The notes under the pieces were generated by a model, which worked only from the letters and a program-made list of their open reading frames with translations, made no database searches and had not been told where the DNA came from. A stretch of 64,000 nt of DNA from Acidovorax sp. NB1 (GTDB taxonomy: Bacteria; Pseudomonadota; Gammaproteobacteria; Burkholderiales; Burkholderiaceae_C). The stretch spans positions 1-64,000 of the forward strand of contig NZ_BJHU01000013.1 in the NCBI RefSeq assembly GCF_005405905.1, written 5' to 3'. Position numbers and translations under genes: made by a program. Positions within the stretch are counted from its first letter, which is position 1. The number at the start of each line of letters is the position of its first letter. Of this stretch, positions 34,917 to 44,286 are shown one piece after another.

Positions 34917-37783
34917 CACGCGTGGGCCCGGCTCTCGCCGCTGCCGAACAGGTTGGCGGTGCAGCGGCCGCAGATGGTGGGGTGGGCAGCGTCCTGGCCT
35001 ACGTCGTCGCGGTAGTGCCAGCAGCGCTCACATTTGGCATCAGAACTGGGGTTTACGCGGATCTGTAGCTCGTTTCCAGCTATCAGTTCGATAGCGGATG
35101 TGATGAACACAAATTTCAGATCGTCGCCCAGGCTGGCCAGCAGCGCATGGTCTTCGGGGGCTGCCGTCAGCGCGACGGTGGCCTGCAGGGACGAGCCCAC
35201 CTTGCCGTCGGCACGCAGCGCTTCGATCTCCTTGTTCAACGCGTCGCGGATCTCGCGGATGCGCGACCATTTGGCCAGCAGGCCTTCGTCGGCGCCAGCG
35301 ATTGATCCGTAGGTTTCCAGGAAGATGGAGTCGGAGCTGCCGAACACCTTCCAGGCTTCTTCGGCCGTGAAGGACAGGAACGGCGCCATCCAGCGCAGCA
35401 TGGCGTGGGTGATCTGGTAGAGCGCGGTCTGCGCGCTGCGGCGTGCCAGGCTCTTGGGCGCGGTGGTGTACAGGCGGTCCTTGAGCACGTCCAGGTAGAA
35501 GCCGCCCAGGTCTTCCGAGCAGTACAGCTGCAGCTTGGCCACCACGGGGTGGAATTCGTAGACCTTGTAGTGCGCGAGCACGGTGGCCTGGAATTCGGCT
35601 GCGCGCGTGAGGGCGTAGCGGTCGATCTCCAGCATCTGGTCAAACGGAACGGCATCCTTGGCGGGATCGAAGTCGCTCACATTGGCCAGCAGGAAGCGCA
35701 GCGTGTTGCGGATGCGGCGGTAGGCGTCCACCACACGCGCGAGGATCTTCTCGTCGCCCGCGATGTCGCCCGAATAGTCGCTGGCGGCCACCCACAGGCG
35801 GATGATTTCGGCGCCCAGCTTCTTGTTGATTTCCTGCGGGTCAATGCCGTTGCCGAGCGACTTGCTCATCTTGCGGCCCTGGCTGTCCACGGTGAAGCCG
35901 TGGGTCAGCAGGCCGCGGTACGGCGCGCGGCCTTCCAGCGCCGAGGCAAGCAGCAGCGAGCTATGGAACCACCCGCGGTGCTGGTCATGGCCTTCGAGGT
36001 ACAGATCGGCCTCAGGACCCGTGTCGTGGTGCACCTCGGGGTGCGTGCCGCGCAGCACGTGGCTGAAGGTGGAGCCGGAGTCGAACCACACTTCCAGGAT
36101 GTCGGTGCTCTTGGTGTAGTGCGGCGCGTCTTCGGCGCCCAGGATTTCTTCGGTCGTTACGCGGCTCCAGGCCTCGATGCCGCCCTTTTCGACAATGTCC
36201 GCGGCCTGGTCCATGATTTCCATGGTGCGTGGGTGCAACTCGCCCGAATCCTTGTGCAGGAAGAACGGGATGGGCACGCCCCAGCTGCGCTGGCGCGAGA
36301 TGCACCAGTCGGGCCGCCCGGCGATCATGTCGTGCAGGCGGGCCTTGCCGTTCTCAGGGTAGAAGCTGGTGTGTTCGATGGCGTCGAGCGCGATCTGGCG
36401 CAGCGTCTTGGCGGGCTTTTCACCGGCCTTGGTGAACACGCCTTCGCCTTCGTCCATGCGCACGAACCACTGGGCAGCGGCGCGGTAGATCACCGGGGTC
36501 TTGTGGCGCCAGCAGTGGGGGTAGCTGTGCGTGATGTCCTTGGTGGTCATCAGCCGACCCGCGTTGCGCAGCGCTTCGATGATGACGGGCACAGCCTTCC
36601 AGATGTGCTGGCCGCCGAACAGCGGGAAATCGGCCGCATAGGTGCCGTTGCCCTGCACGGGGTTCAGGATCTCGTCGAGCGCCATGCCATGCGCGCGGCA
36701 GGAGTTGAAGTCTTCCAGGCCGTAGGCAGGGGAGGAGTGCACGATACCCGTGCCGTCGTCGGCAGTGGCGTAGTCGGCCAGGTAGACGGGCGACAGGCGC
36801 TTGTAACCCTGGGTTCCGTCCTCGCTCTTCACGTCGTACAGCGGGTGTTCAAATTCCAGGCCGCCCAGGTTTTTGCCCAGGGTGGTGGCCAGCACGCTGC
36901 CGGTGAGGCCGTAACGCTCCAGGCAAGACGCCACCAGCGGCTCGGCCACGAGCAGGATGCGTTCGCCCGTGTCCACCAGCGCGTAGGTGATCTCGGGGTT
37001 CAGGTTCAGCGCCTGGTTGGCGGGGATGGTCCAGGCGGTGGTGGTCCAGATGACGACAAACGCGTCCTTGGCCAGCGCGGGCAGACCAAAGGCGGCCGCC
37101 AGCTTGGCCGGGTCGTGCGACTTGAAGGCCACGTCCAGTGTGGTGCTCTTCTTGTCCTGGTATTCGATCTCGAACTCGGCCAGCGAACTGCCGCAGTCAA
37201 AACACCAGTACACGGGCTTGAGGCCCCGGTACACAAAGCCGCGCTCCATCACGCGCTTGAAGGCGCGGATTTCGCCCGCCTCGTTAGCCGGGTTCATGGT
37301 CTTGTAGGGGTTGTCCCATTCGCCTAGCACGCCCAGGCGCTTGAAGTCCACCATCTGCTGCGCGATCTGCTCGGTGGCAAACGCGCGGCTCTTGGCCTGC
37401 ATGTCGTCGCGGCTCAGGTTGCGGCCGTGTTTCTTCTCGATGGCGTTCTCGATCGGCAGGCCGTGGCAGTCCCAGCCCGGCACATACAGCGCGTCAAAGC
37501 CTTCGAGCTGGCGCGCCTTGGTGATCATGTCCTTCAGGATCTTGTTGACCGCATGGCCCATGTGGATCTGGCCGTTGGCGTAAGGCGGGCCATCGTGCAG
37601 GATGAACTTGGGGGCGCCCCGGCGCGCGTCGCGCAGGCGCTTGTAGATGCCTTGGTCTTCCCATTCCTTCACCCAGCCTGGCTCGCGCTTGGGCAGGTCG
37701 CCGCGCATGGGGAAGGGGGTGTCGGGCAGGTTCAGCGTGCTGCGGTAATCCGTGGAGGGAGTGCTGGCGTTGTCGTCGGACAT
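34916..37783 (-). CDS. ileS: Isoleucyl-tRNA synthetase
   Basis: The 955-residue class I synthetase charges tRNA-Ile and edits valine. The ATP-binding HIGH-type motif reads HMGH at residues 74-77 and KMSKS lies at 638-642. A C-terminal zinc site is formed by CERC and CGRC near 920-942. Length is normal for the bacterial type. It follows ribF by 109 bases on the same strand and overlaps lspA, giving the common ribF-ileS-lspA order. Confidence 0.97.
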   Translation of the reverse strand: MSDDNASTPSTDYRSTLNLPDTPFPMRGDLPKREPGWVKEWEDQGIYKRLRDARRGAPKFILHDGPPYANGQIHMGHAVNKILKDMITKARQLEGFDALYVPGWDCHGLPIENAIEKKHGRNLSRDDMQAKSRAFATEQIAQQMVDFKRLGVLGEWDNPYKTMNPANEAGEIRAFKRVMERGFVYRGLKPVYWCFDCGSSLAEFEIEYQDKKSTTLDVAFKSHDPAKLAAAFGLPALAKDAFVVIWTTTAWTIPANQALNLNPEITYALVDTGERILLVAEPLVASCLERYGLTGSVLATTLGKNLGGLEFEHPLYDVKSEDGTQGYKRLSPVYLADYATADDGTGIVHSSPAYGLEDFNSCRAHGMALDEILNPVQGNGTYAADFPLFGGQHIWKAVPVIIEALRNAGRLMTTKDITHSYPHCWRHKTPVIYRAAAQWFVRMDEGEGVFTKAGEKPAKTLRQIALDAIEHTSFYPENGKARLHDMIAGRPDWCISRQRSWGVPIPFFLHKDSGELHPRTMEIMDQAADIVEKGGIEAWSRVTTEEILGAEDAPHYTKSTDILEVWFDSGSTFSHVLRGTHPEVHHDTGPEADLYLEGHDQHRGWFHSSLLLASALEGRAPYRGLLTHGFTVDSQGRKMSKSLGNGIDPQEINKKLGAEIIRLWVAASDYSGDIAGDEKILARVVDAYRRIRNTLRFLLANVSDFDPAKDAVPFDQMLEIDRYALTRAAEFQATVLAHYKVYEFHPVVAKLQLYCSEDLGGFYLDVLKDRLYTTAPKSLARRSAQTALYQITHAMLRWMAPFLSFTAEEAWKVFGSSDSIFLETYGSIAGADEGLLAKWSRIREIRDALNKEIEALRADGKVGSSLQATVALTAAPEDHALLASLGDDLKFVFITSAIELIAGNELQIRVNPSSDAKCERCWHYRDDVGQDAAHPTICGRCTANLFGSGESRAHA

Positions 37784-37892
37784 GAGGGAGCCTTAAAAAC
37801 GGGGCAATCCGGGGCAAGGCCCGGAGCAAGAACGGGGTTGGAGCGCTAAAGATGACGGGCCCGTCAGGCGGGCGCTGCGCGAAGCAGCTCCC

Positions 37893-38942
37893 TCAAATTC
37901 GATCGCGGGTGGTCTGGCGCCGGGTTTCGGTGTGGTTGTGTGCCTGGGCCGAGGCAAAGTAGGCACGCGCGTCGGCGCAGTCTTTGGCGATACCCTTCGT
38001 CAAGGCATCCAGACCGTCGTATTTCAGCTCGTCGTGCAGTTTGTGTAGCAGTTCCACGCGCACGATTTTACCGTACGCCCCCTCAGGGCCCAGATCGGCA
38101 GGCCAGTGCAGGCAGTGGGTTTCCAGCAGCACGCGGCCACCGTTCACGTCGTTCGGGTCCAGCGAGGGGCGCACGCCCAGGTTGGCCACCCCCGGCAGCG
38201 GGGCATCGGCCAGGCCATGCACCAGCACCGCAAAAATGCCGCTGGCGGCGGGCTTCCAGTGCGCAAACCGCAGGTTGAGCGTACGAAAACCGTCGCCCGC
38301 GCCTTCTGTCGTAGCGCCCAGCTCGCGCCCGAGCTGGCGGCCGTGCACCACGTGGCCACTGATGGTGTAGGGCCGCCCAAGCAGGCGTGCAGCCGCCTCC
38401 ATGTCACCCGCTGCCAGCGCCTGGCGCACGGCCGAACTGGACACGCGCAGCCCATGCACCTCGTAGCTGTTCATGCGCGCCACGTCAAAGCCCTTGGTTT
38501 GCCCCGCCGCATCCAGCATCGCGTAATCACCCGCCCGCTGGCGGCCGAAGCGGAAATCGTCGCCCACCAGCACATAGCGGGCCCCCAGGCCACGCACCAG
38601 AACTTCATCGATGAAAGCGTCGGGCGACTGGCTGGCCAGCCGCGCGTCAAACGGCAGCACCACCGTCTGCTGCACACCGCAGCGGGCCAATTCGGTGAGC
38701 TTGTCGCGCAAGGTGCCGATGCGGGCAGGGGCCAGTTCCGGCTTGTTATGGGCCCCGGCAAAGTAGTCACGCGGGTGGGGCTCGAAGGTGAGCACGCAGC
38801 TTTCTACGCCCCGGTGTGCCGCCTCGCTGTTCAGCAGGGCCAGCATGGCCTGATGCCCCCGGTGCACACCATCGAAGTTGCCGATGGTCAGCGCACAGGC
38901 ATTGGCAATGCCCGGGTGGTGGAATCCGCGAAAGATCTTCAT
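37893..38942 (-). CDS. ribF: Bifunctional riboflavin kinase/FAD synthetase
   Basis: The 349-residue enzyme phosphorylates riboflavin to FMN and adenylates FMN to FAD. The N-terminal adenylyltransferase domain shows GNFDGVHRGHQ near residues 22-32 and VGDDFRFGRQRAGD near 127-140. The C-terminal kinase domain begins around residue 185 with the PYTISGHVVHGRQLGRELG stretch. A short polar tail rich in His, Thr and Arg extends beyond the kinase fold. The gene starts directly beside a dispersed repeat, so its promoter lies in or beyond that repeat. Confidence 0.95.
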   Translation of the reverse strand: MKIFRGFHHPGIANACALTIGNFDGVHRGHQAMLALLNSEAAHRGVESCVLTFEPHPRDYFAGAHNKPELAPARIGTLRDKLTELARCGVQQTVVLPFDARLASQSPDAFIDEVLVRGLGARYVLVGDDFRFGRQRAGDYAMLDAAGQTKGFDVARMNSYEVHGLRVSSSAVRQALAAGDMEAAARLLGRPYTISGHVVHGRQLGRELGATTEGAGDGFRTLNLRFAHWKPAASGIFAVLVHGLADAPLPGVANLGVRPSLDPNDVNGGRVLLETHCLHWPADLGPEGAYGKIVRVELLHKLHDELKYDGLDALTKGIAKDCADARAYFASAQAHNHTETRRQTTRDRI

Positions 38943-38945
38943 CGG

Positions 38946-39006
38946 TTTGTTATCTTTTTGATAGCAGCATGCGCAAGTCCATCAAGCGCAGGACGCCAAT
39001 TTGTCA
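38946..39006 (+). repeat. Family 1 repeat, copy F, upstream of ribF
   Basis: TTGTTATCTTTTTGATAGCA, then GCGCAAG, ATCAAGCGCAGGACG and CCAATTTG follow the family layout. It begins four bases from the ribF start, so it occupies the ribF leader region. Confidence 0.7.
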
Positions 39007-39026
39007 CAAAAAGAGTATATTGTGAC
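39003..39026. promoter_or_regulatory. Inverted repeat in the ribF/HNH intergenic region
   Basis: GTCACAA and TTGTGAC are separated by ten bases that include a TATACT-like -10 box on the minus strand. It looks like a dimeric repressor operator over a promoter toward ribF; the regulator is unknown. Confidence 0.45.
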
Positions 39027-39197
39027 CCACGGCTGGCCCCGCGCAGGGCTGCCCGCGAGACATCTGTGTTCAGAATCCTTTGGGACTTGCGCAAATCGGG
39101 ATGCAATAAACGCCTGTTCCCTCGGGCGAACCACTTGCCAGAGTCCTGTTATGCGTAAGTCATGTCCTTGTGTACTTTGTGTTCCAGGAGGCGTGTT

Positions 39198-39755
39198 TTG
39201 AAGGTCTTGAAGCTGTCGGCCCAAGGGCTGCCCCAATCGTGGATTTCGCTCGAACAGGCGGTGATTCATTACGCCGCCGGGGAGGTGCGCTGGGAGTCTG
39301 GCGGCCAGATCGCCCGGTTCCGGGGCGGACACAACGCCATCACGGGCGAGCAGTCGGTGATTGCCATCAACAGCATCATCGGCACCAAGGGGGTGCCCAG
39401 CATCAACCCGTTCGACCTCAAGCCCAGCCTCACCAACAGCAAACTCTTTGCCCGCGACCGCAATGTGTGCGCCTATTGCGGCGGCCACTTCCACGAGGAA
39501 CACCTGACACGCGAGCACATCGTGCCTTTCGCGCGCAACGGGCAGGACCACTGGATGAACGTGGTGACGGCCTGCCGCCCCTGCAACCACCGCAAAGGCC
39601 CGCGTACGCCCGAACAGGCGCACATGCCGCTGCTGTATGCGCCCTATGTGCCCAGCCTGTGGGAAGACTTCATTCTGCGCAACCGACGCATCCTGGCCGA
39701 CCAGATGGACTTTCTGATCGCGCATGTGCCCAAGTCATCGCGCCTGCTAGCGTGA
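39198..39755 (+). CDS. HNH endonuclease family protein
   Basis: The 185-residue protein has an N-terminal helical region and a zinc-bound HNH nuclease domain. C91 and C94 pair with C126 and C129 as structural zinc ligands; H107 in REHIVPF, N121 and H131 in CNHRKG form the HNH pattern. It resembles stand-alone HNH proteins common in Burkholderiales, whose role is not known; it has no restriction methylase partner here. The TTG at 39198 is chosen because a perfect AGGAGG lies six bases upstream; the longer frame from 39162 has no such site. Confidence 0.87.
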   Translation: MKVLKLSAQGLPQSWISLEQAVIHYAAGEVRWESGGQIARFRGGHNAITGEQSVIAINSIIGTKGVPSINPFDLKPSLTNSKLFARDRNVCAYCGGHFHEEHLTREHIVPFARNGQDHWMNVVTACRPCNHRKGPRTPEQAHMPLLYAPYVPSLWEDFILRNRRILADQMDFLIAHVPKSSRLLA

Positions 39756-39757
39756 TG

Positions 39758-39777
39758 CCCCGCCCTCCGTAGCGGGG
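39758..39777. terminator. Hairpin between the HNH gene and the methyltransferase gene
   Basis: CCCCGC and GCGGGG form a six-base stem with an eight-base loop, just after the HNH stop and between convergent genes. There is no T-run. Confidence 0.3.
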
Positions 39778-39830
39778 TGGGCTGAAGAGGATTAATGCGC
39801 CAGGGCGTCAGCGGGCGGGGTAGAGTGGGA

Positions 39831-41141
39831 TCAGGCGGCCTTGCAGGCCGTCACCACGAAGCCGTTCACGGGCTGGTGGTTTTCCTCGCGCAGGGCCGTG
39901 TCCCGCACTTCCACGGTGGCAAAGCCTGCGGCGTGGCACAGGGCTTCCACATGGCTGCGCTTGTGGGCATAGCGGCCCGAGGGCAGAAGCACCAGATCCG
40001 GGCCTTGCTCGGGAGCCGTTTCAAACGAGGACACCATCATGCCGCCGGCTGTCAGCACGCGGTGCGCGTTGGGAATCGCCTGGCTCACGTCGCCCGCGTA
40101 GATGAACACGTCCAGAGCAGCAATCACCTGGTAGAGCGCGTCGGGCGTCTCGCGCAGCGCATCGTGCAGGTTGACGGTGTGGAATCGGTCATACACGTTG
40201 TGGCGCGCTGCCTGCTCAATCATCTTCATTGACGGGTCCACGCCTACCAGTGCGCCGTCCAGCCGGCCCAGGTAAACCCCTAGCAGGCCGGTGCCACAAC
40301 CCAGGTCCAGCACGTTGATCTTCTTGTCAGGGTGGCGTTCCAGTATCTGGTCGCCCACCTGCTTGGGCAACTGGTACTTGAGGCCCCGCACCATGTGCAG
40401 GTCGTAGAACTCCGCCAAGCTGTCGAACATCGGACGGGTCAGCTCAGAGGGTTGCTGCCTGGGCGTTTCGCCACGCGCAAGTTGAGCGTAGTACTGGTAG
40501 ACCGCGTCATTCGGCGCCAGCTCCAGCAAGGCTGTGGTGCTTGATCCGGCATCAGCGGGTGTGCCTGCAGCCATGCATGCCTGTACACGTCCGATCAGAG
40601 TCTGGGGATCCTGGGGACTTTCGGCGACCAGTGCGTTCCACAGCGCCAAAGATTCTTCGTGCTGGCCTTGCGCGCTCAGGTCGCTGGCCAACAGGCGCCG
40701 CAGCATCACATCACCCGGCACCAGCTCCAGACCCCTGCGAAGGTGGCGGATGGCCATTTCTGTATGCCCTGCGCGATGGGCAATGTCTACCACGCCAGCC
40801 AGAACCTGCAGGTTCTTGGGCTCGATCAGTGCGACTTTTTCGGCGGCTTCCACCGCTTCCTTGAACTGGTTCTGGCGCGCCAGCAATAGCGCTAGCTCAA
40901 GAAGGCCAGGGCCCCAGTCTGGGGCCAGCGACACTGATTTGCGCAGGGCCTCGAATGCACCCTTCACATTGCCAGCCTTTTCTGCCAGCAGGCCACCCAA
41001 CATGAAAACGCGCGGGTCTTGCGGCCATTGGGCATTGGCCTTGTTAAGCGTCTGCGCCGCATTCTTGAGGTCGCCTTGGGCAATTTGTTCGCGGGCCTTG
41101 GTCAGGTGTTCGAGGTTGGGGTCGGTCGCTGTAGCGCTCAT
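39831..41141 (-). CDS. TPR-containing SAM-dependent methyltransferase
   Basis: The 436-residue protein combines an N-terminal half of about five TPR-like helical repeats (residues 10-225) with a class I methyltransferase domain. The SAM loop reads VLDLGCGTGLLGVYLG near residue 290. The layout recalls predicted TPR-methyltransferases of unknown substrate, where the TPR part may recruit the protein substrate. The ATG at 41141 is chosen because upstream codons are low-complexity and overlap the kinase gene region. It is on the same strand as the histidine kinase gene, which ends 140 bases from its 3' neighbour boundary; operon membership is uncertain. Confidence 0.85.
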   Translation of the reverse strand: MSATATDPNLEHLTKAREQIAQGDLKNAAQTLNKANAQWPQDPRVFMLGGLLAEKAGNVKGAFEALRKSVSLAPDWGPGLLELALLLARQNQFKEAVEAAEKVALIEPKNLQVLAGVVDIAHRAGHTEMAIRHLRRGLELVPGDVMLRRLLASDLSAQGQHEESLALWNALVAESPQDPQTLIGRVQACMAAGTPADAGSSTTALLELAPNDAVYQYYAQLARGETPRQQPSELTRPMFDSLAEFYDLHMVRGLKYQLPKQVGDQILERHPDKKINVLDLGCGTGLLGVYLGRLDGALVGVDPSMKMIEQAARHNVYDRFHTVNLHDALRETPDALYQVIAALDVFIYAGDVSQAIPNAHRVLTAGGMMVSSFETAPEQGPDLVLLPSGRYAHKRSHVEALCHAAGFATVEVRDTALREENHQPVNGFVVTACKAA

Positions 41142-41280
41142 GGGTGCTGAATGGTTGCAAACGGACCGCTGGGCGGTCTGCCAGGCTCTTCGAGCCCGTG
41201 TCGATAGGGAGTGTGGATGAAGAATTATCCAGGATTCCCGTCGTCGGCCATTTGGGGTGGAGGAACTGCGGGTCGGGGTA

Positions 41281-43341
41281 TCAGCTTTGGCCAATGCGCT
41301 GGGCTTGCAGCGTCAGTGTGAAGCAGGTGCCCTCTCCCACGATGGATTCGACGGTGATGTCTCCACCATGCAGGCGCGCCACCCGGCGCGCCACCCACAG
41401 TCCGAGGCCAAAACCTCTGCTTTGGTCGGTGCGGTCGCCCCGTTCGAACCGATCGAAGATTCGGTTCATAACATCCAATGACATGCCGGAGCCCTCGTCC
41501 GCAACGGAAATCTCCAGAAATCCTGATTCACTTTTGCGTGCTGCGATGAAAATTTCACCCGCTGACGCATATTTCACGGCGTTATCGACAAGGTTGGACA
41601 GTGCGATGTGCACCAGCGTTGCGTCGCACACCCATTCCCCGGGGGCGGCATCGGTAAATAGCTGCAAATGATGGCGCGGGGACCAATGCACCAGTTGGGC
41701 CGCGTGTTGCAGCAACTCGCTCACCTTGATTGGCGACGCTTGTAGTGAGAATCCGGTGCTATCCAGCCGTTCGTTGATCAGGCAGCTGTCCACCAACGAA
41801 GTCAGGCGCCTGCACGCCCTGCGGATTTGCGCTGCGCGATCCGTCTGGGATTGCAATTCGGTTGACGGAAAAGTTTGCTGTTCGGCTGCCGCACTGTCAA
41901 TGACGGCCAGAGGGGTTCTGAACTCATGGCTGATCATCTGAAAGAACTGCCTTTGCTCGTGTCGCAAAGTGCGTTCGCTCTCCAGGGCCTGGCCCAATGC
42001 AGTTTGGGCTTCCGAGAGCTGGGCGGTGCGCTGCTCAATGCGCTCCTCCAGGGAGTGTTCGGACAAGGCCAGCCGTTCGATGGCCTGATCCTTGGCAAAC
42101 TGTGCCTGCCGGTACCGCGTCACCATGCCAACAAAAACTGCACAGGCGAGTAGCGTCGTGAAGGCGATGGCCTCCAGTTGCCAGAGCAAGGTCGCATCGA
42201 TGTCCCACGGAATCAGGCCTGTCATGAGGATGGCGATAGGGATCCCTCCCACGCTGTGCAAGCCGTAGGCCATCAGCAGCAGTGCGCTTGCCGCGATGCG
42301 ATCTTGTCGCCGCAGGGCCATCACGCACAGGACCACGCCCACCACGTCGCTGGTGAGCAGGGAGACCAAATTGACCCATGCTACGGCCGGATAGAACCCC
42401 AGGGGCACGCTCAATGTGCCGAGCAGGTTCAGCGTGATCAGGAAGCCCAGGAGTCTGTTGGTCCATTGATAGCGGGTTCCGCGCGTGAGCTGTTCCTTGA
42501 TTTGCCAAGCCAGCGTGGCTGGCAGCAAAAACGCCCCGATGCCTACGGCATGGCTAGCCCATGTGGTCAGTTCTGGCGGCGACCAGAGGCTTCCATAGCC
42601 ACGCACATTGAATACGTGAATAGTGCTGATGGTTCCCAGCACGGCCAGTGAGAAAAGTGCGCGGGTGCGGAAAATGGCGGTTGCCGCCCAGACACCGACA
42701 AGCAAGGCCGCCATGGCGCCAAAGTACAGCCCCATGCTTCTTTCGGACTGTGCAAGTGTTGCTGCGAGTGCCTTGGTGGTGAGAACGTCCGCCTGGAATT
42801 GTGTAGCGCTGGTGGTCTGGATCCGAACCAGTGCCGTTTGACCAGGGGTCAGGTGAAAGAGATGCTGCCGGACGCCTGTCTTCGGGCGGATTGGCACCAG
42901 GTCGCCGTCGATCTGTGCGGCCCATTTCCCGTCAACATCCCTCTGGTACAGGGTCACAAAGTCGATGTAGGTGGGTTCTGCAAGCAGCCAAAGACCTTCC
43001 TGCTCGTGGCCCGGAGGGAGTGCTGGCACCTCGAACCGAAGCCACACGGTGTAGCCCAGATACCCTGCGCTCAAAGGCATGTTCAAGCGGGATGTCATGG
43101 CACTCGATCTGGTGTCAGCCACGGCTTCAGGTCCGAGCTTGCCGCTTTGGTCATCCAGTCTCTCCATCGGAATGTCCCAGCCCAGTTGTAGAGACGCAGC
43201 TTGCGTGGATGCACGGACGTGTGTCGGCCACAAGACGGCCAGCACAACCAGGCAGACCCACGTGGTTACCTGGCAAAAGCAGGTTGCTTGCAGGCGGATT
43301 TTGGTCAGGGCGTGTGTGAGTTTTTGTGAGTTGTTGTGCAT
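41281..43341 (-). CDS. Membrane sensor histidine kinase with 7TMR-DISM sensor
   Basis: The 686-residue protein has an N-terminal signal/membrane segment, a 7TMR-DISM extracellular domain (about 40-190), seven membrane segments (about 195-400), a coiled coil (about 410-455) and the kinase core. The phospho-acceptor is H472 in ISHEFRTP, followed by the N-box LVDNAVKYA and the G-boxes DEGSGM and GFGLGLWVAR. 7TMR-DISM sensors often respond to carbohydrates or related ligands. It is divergent from its likely response regulator, 70 bases away. The ATG at 43341 is chosen because the longer frame would run into that regulator gene. Confidence 0.9.
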   Translation of the reverse strand: MHNNSQKLTHALTKIRLQATCFCQVTTWVCLVVLAVLWPTHVRASTQAASLQLGWDIPMERLDDQSGKLGPEAVADTRSSAMTSRLNMPLSAGYLGYTVWLRFEVPALPPGHEQEGLWLLAEPTYIDFVTLYQRDVDGKWAAQIDGDLVPIRPKTGVRQHLFHLTPGQTALVRIQTTSATQFQADVLTTKALAATLAQSERSMGLYFGAMAALLVGVWAATAIFRTRALFSLAVLGTISTIHVFNVRGYGSLWSPPELTTWASHAVGIGAFLLPATLAWQIKEQLTRGTRYQWTNRLLGFLITLNLLGTLSVPLGFYPAVAWVNLVSLLTSDVVGVVLCVMALRRQDRIAASALLLMAYGLHSVGGIPIAILMTGLIPWDIDATLLWQLEAIAFTTLLACAVFVGMVTRYRQAQFAKDQAIERLALSEHSLEERIEQRTAQLSEAQTALGQALESERTLRHEQRQFFQMISHEFRTPLAVIDSAAAEQQTFPSTELQSQTDRAAQIRRACRRLTSLVDSCLINERLDSTGFSLQASPIKVSELLQHAAQLVHWSPRHHLQLFTDAAPGEWVCDATLVHIALSNLVDNAVKYASAGEIFIAARKSESGFLEISVADEGSGMSLDVMNRIFDRFERGDRTDQSRGFGLGLWVARRVARLHGGDITVESIVGEGTCFTLTLQAQRIGQS

Positions 43342-43411
43342 GGCTGGCTTGTCGATGCGCTGACACAATGGTACGTAGCCAAATGTTTCGAACCCGTCAC
43401 CTATTCCTGTC

Positions 43412-44095
43412 ATGTCTGCAGAACCGATCATCGCAGTCGTAGAAGACGACGAAGACATCCGCAGCAATGTGTGCCGGTTTCTCGGTCGCTCGGGTTTTCA
43501 GTCCTGGGGAGCGGAGTCTGCAGAGGATTTCTATGTCCGCTTGTTGCGCAACCGTGCTGATCTGGTGGTCATCGATATCGGATTGCCTGGAGAAGACGGC
43601 CTGAGTTTGTTGACTCGGCTGGCAGCGCAGGGAGTCCCCACCGTGCTGATGACGGCACGCGCAGATCTGGTCAGCCGAATCAAGGGACTGGAGGCTGGCG
43701 CTTTGCAGTACTTCGTCAAGCCAGTCGATATGCAGGAACTGGTTGCCGGTATTCGGTCTCAGTTGCGCAACAAGCAGTTGCACGGTGGCGGTGATGCAGG
43801 GGCTGCTGTGCCATGGCAACTGGATACCGCAAATGGCGTGCTGCGTGCCCCTAATCAGCAGACCGTAGCCCTCACGACCCGTGAACTGGAGCTGTTGTCC
43901 TGCCTCATGCTGACACGGGGCGTGGTCGTGAGCAAGCAGGCCCTGGTGCAGGCCGTGGGTGGTCGAGAGCTTGAAGACGATTTCCACCGCATCGAGTCTG
44001 CGCTGACGCGGCTACGCCGCAAGACCCTGGAAGCCACAGGCACGGCTTTGCCGGTGCGTGCGGTGTTTGGCAAAGGGCTTGTTTTCGTGCCTTAG
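43412..44095 (+). CDS. OmpR/PhoB-family response regulator
   Basis: The 227-residue protein has a receiver domain with acidic residues at 11-13, phospho-acceptor D55 and conserved K103. A C-terminal winged helix-turn-helix DNA-binding domain covers about 130-227. The DNA-binding half is a little divergent, with a QAVGGRELEDDFHRIES stretch in place of the usual loop. It is divergently paired with the 7TMR-DISM kinase. The next gene downstream on the same strand encodes a surface protein, a candidate target. Confidence 0.9.
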   Translation: MSAEPIIAVVEDDEDIRSNVCRFLGRSGFQSWGAESAEDFYVRLLRNRADLVVIDIGLPGEDGLSLLTRLAAQGVPTVLMTARADLVSRIKGLEAGALQYFVKPVDMQELVAGIRSQLRNKQLHGGGDAGAAVPWQLDTANGVLRAPNQQTVALTTRELELLSCLMLTRGVVVSKQALVQAVGGRELEDDFHRIESALTRLRRKTLEATGTALPVRAVFGKGLVFVP

Positions 44096-44286
44096 ACAAG
44101 TCACTGAGGGAGACGCCATCGGTTGTGCCGGTGCTGTCCCACCCGCTCTCCCAACTCCATAGAAGCTTTTTTCGGAGGCCTGATGGCCGCTGAGGGGAGA
44201 GGCTTGCCTGCGCGCCAGATTGTTTGTGTGAAGTGAGTTTTCCCGCAGCCACCCGTGTTGGCGGCGGATCTACCAAGAGGGGGAAT

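Noticed and set aside
35059..35095. A further copy of repeat family 1 within ileS (AGCTATCAGTTCGATAGC)
   Set aside because: Only the TAGC/ATAGC elements match; the CGCGCAGAGGCC block and the T-run are missing. The protein stretch there looks like normal IleRS.
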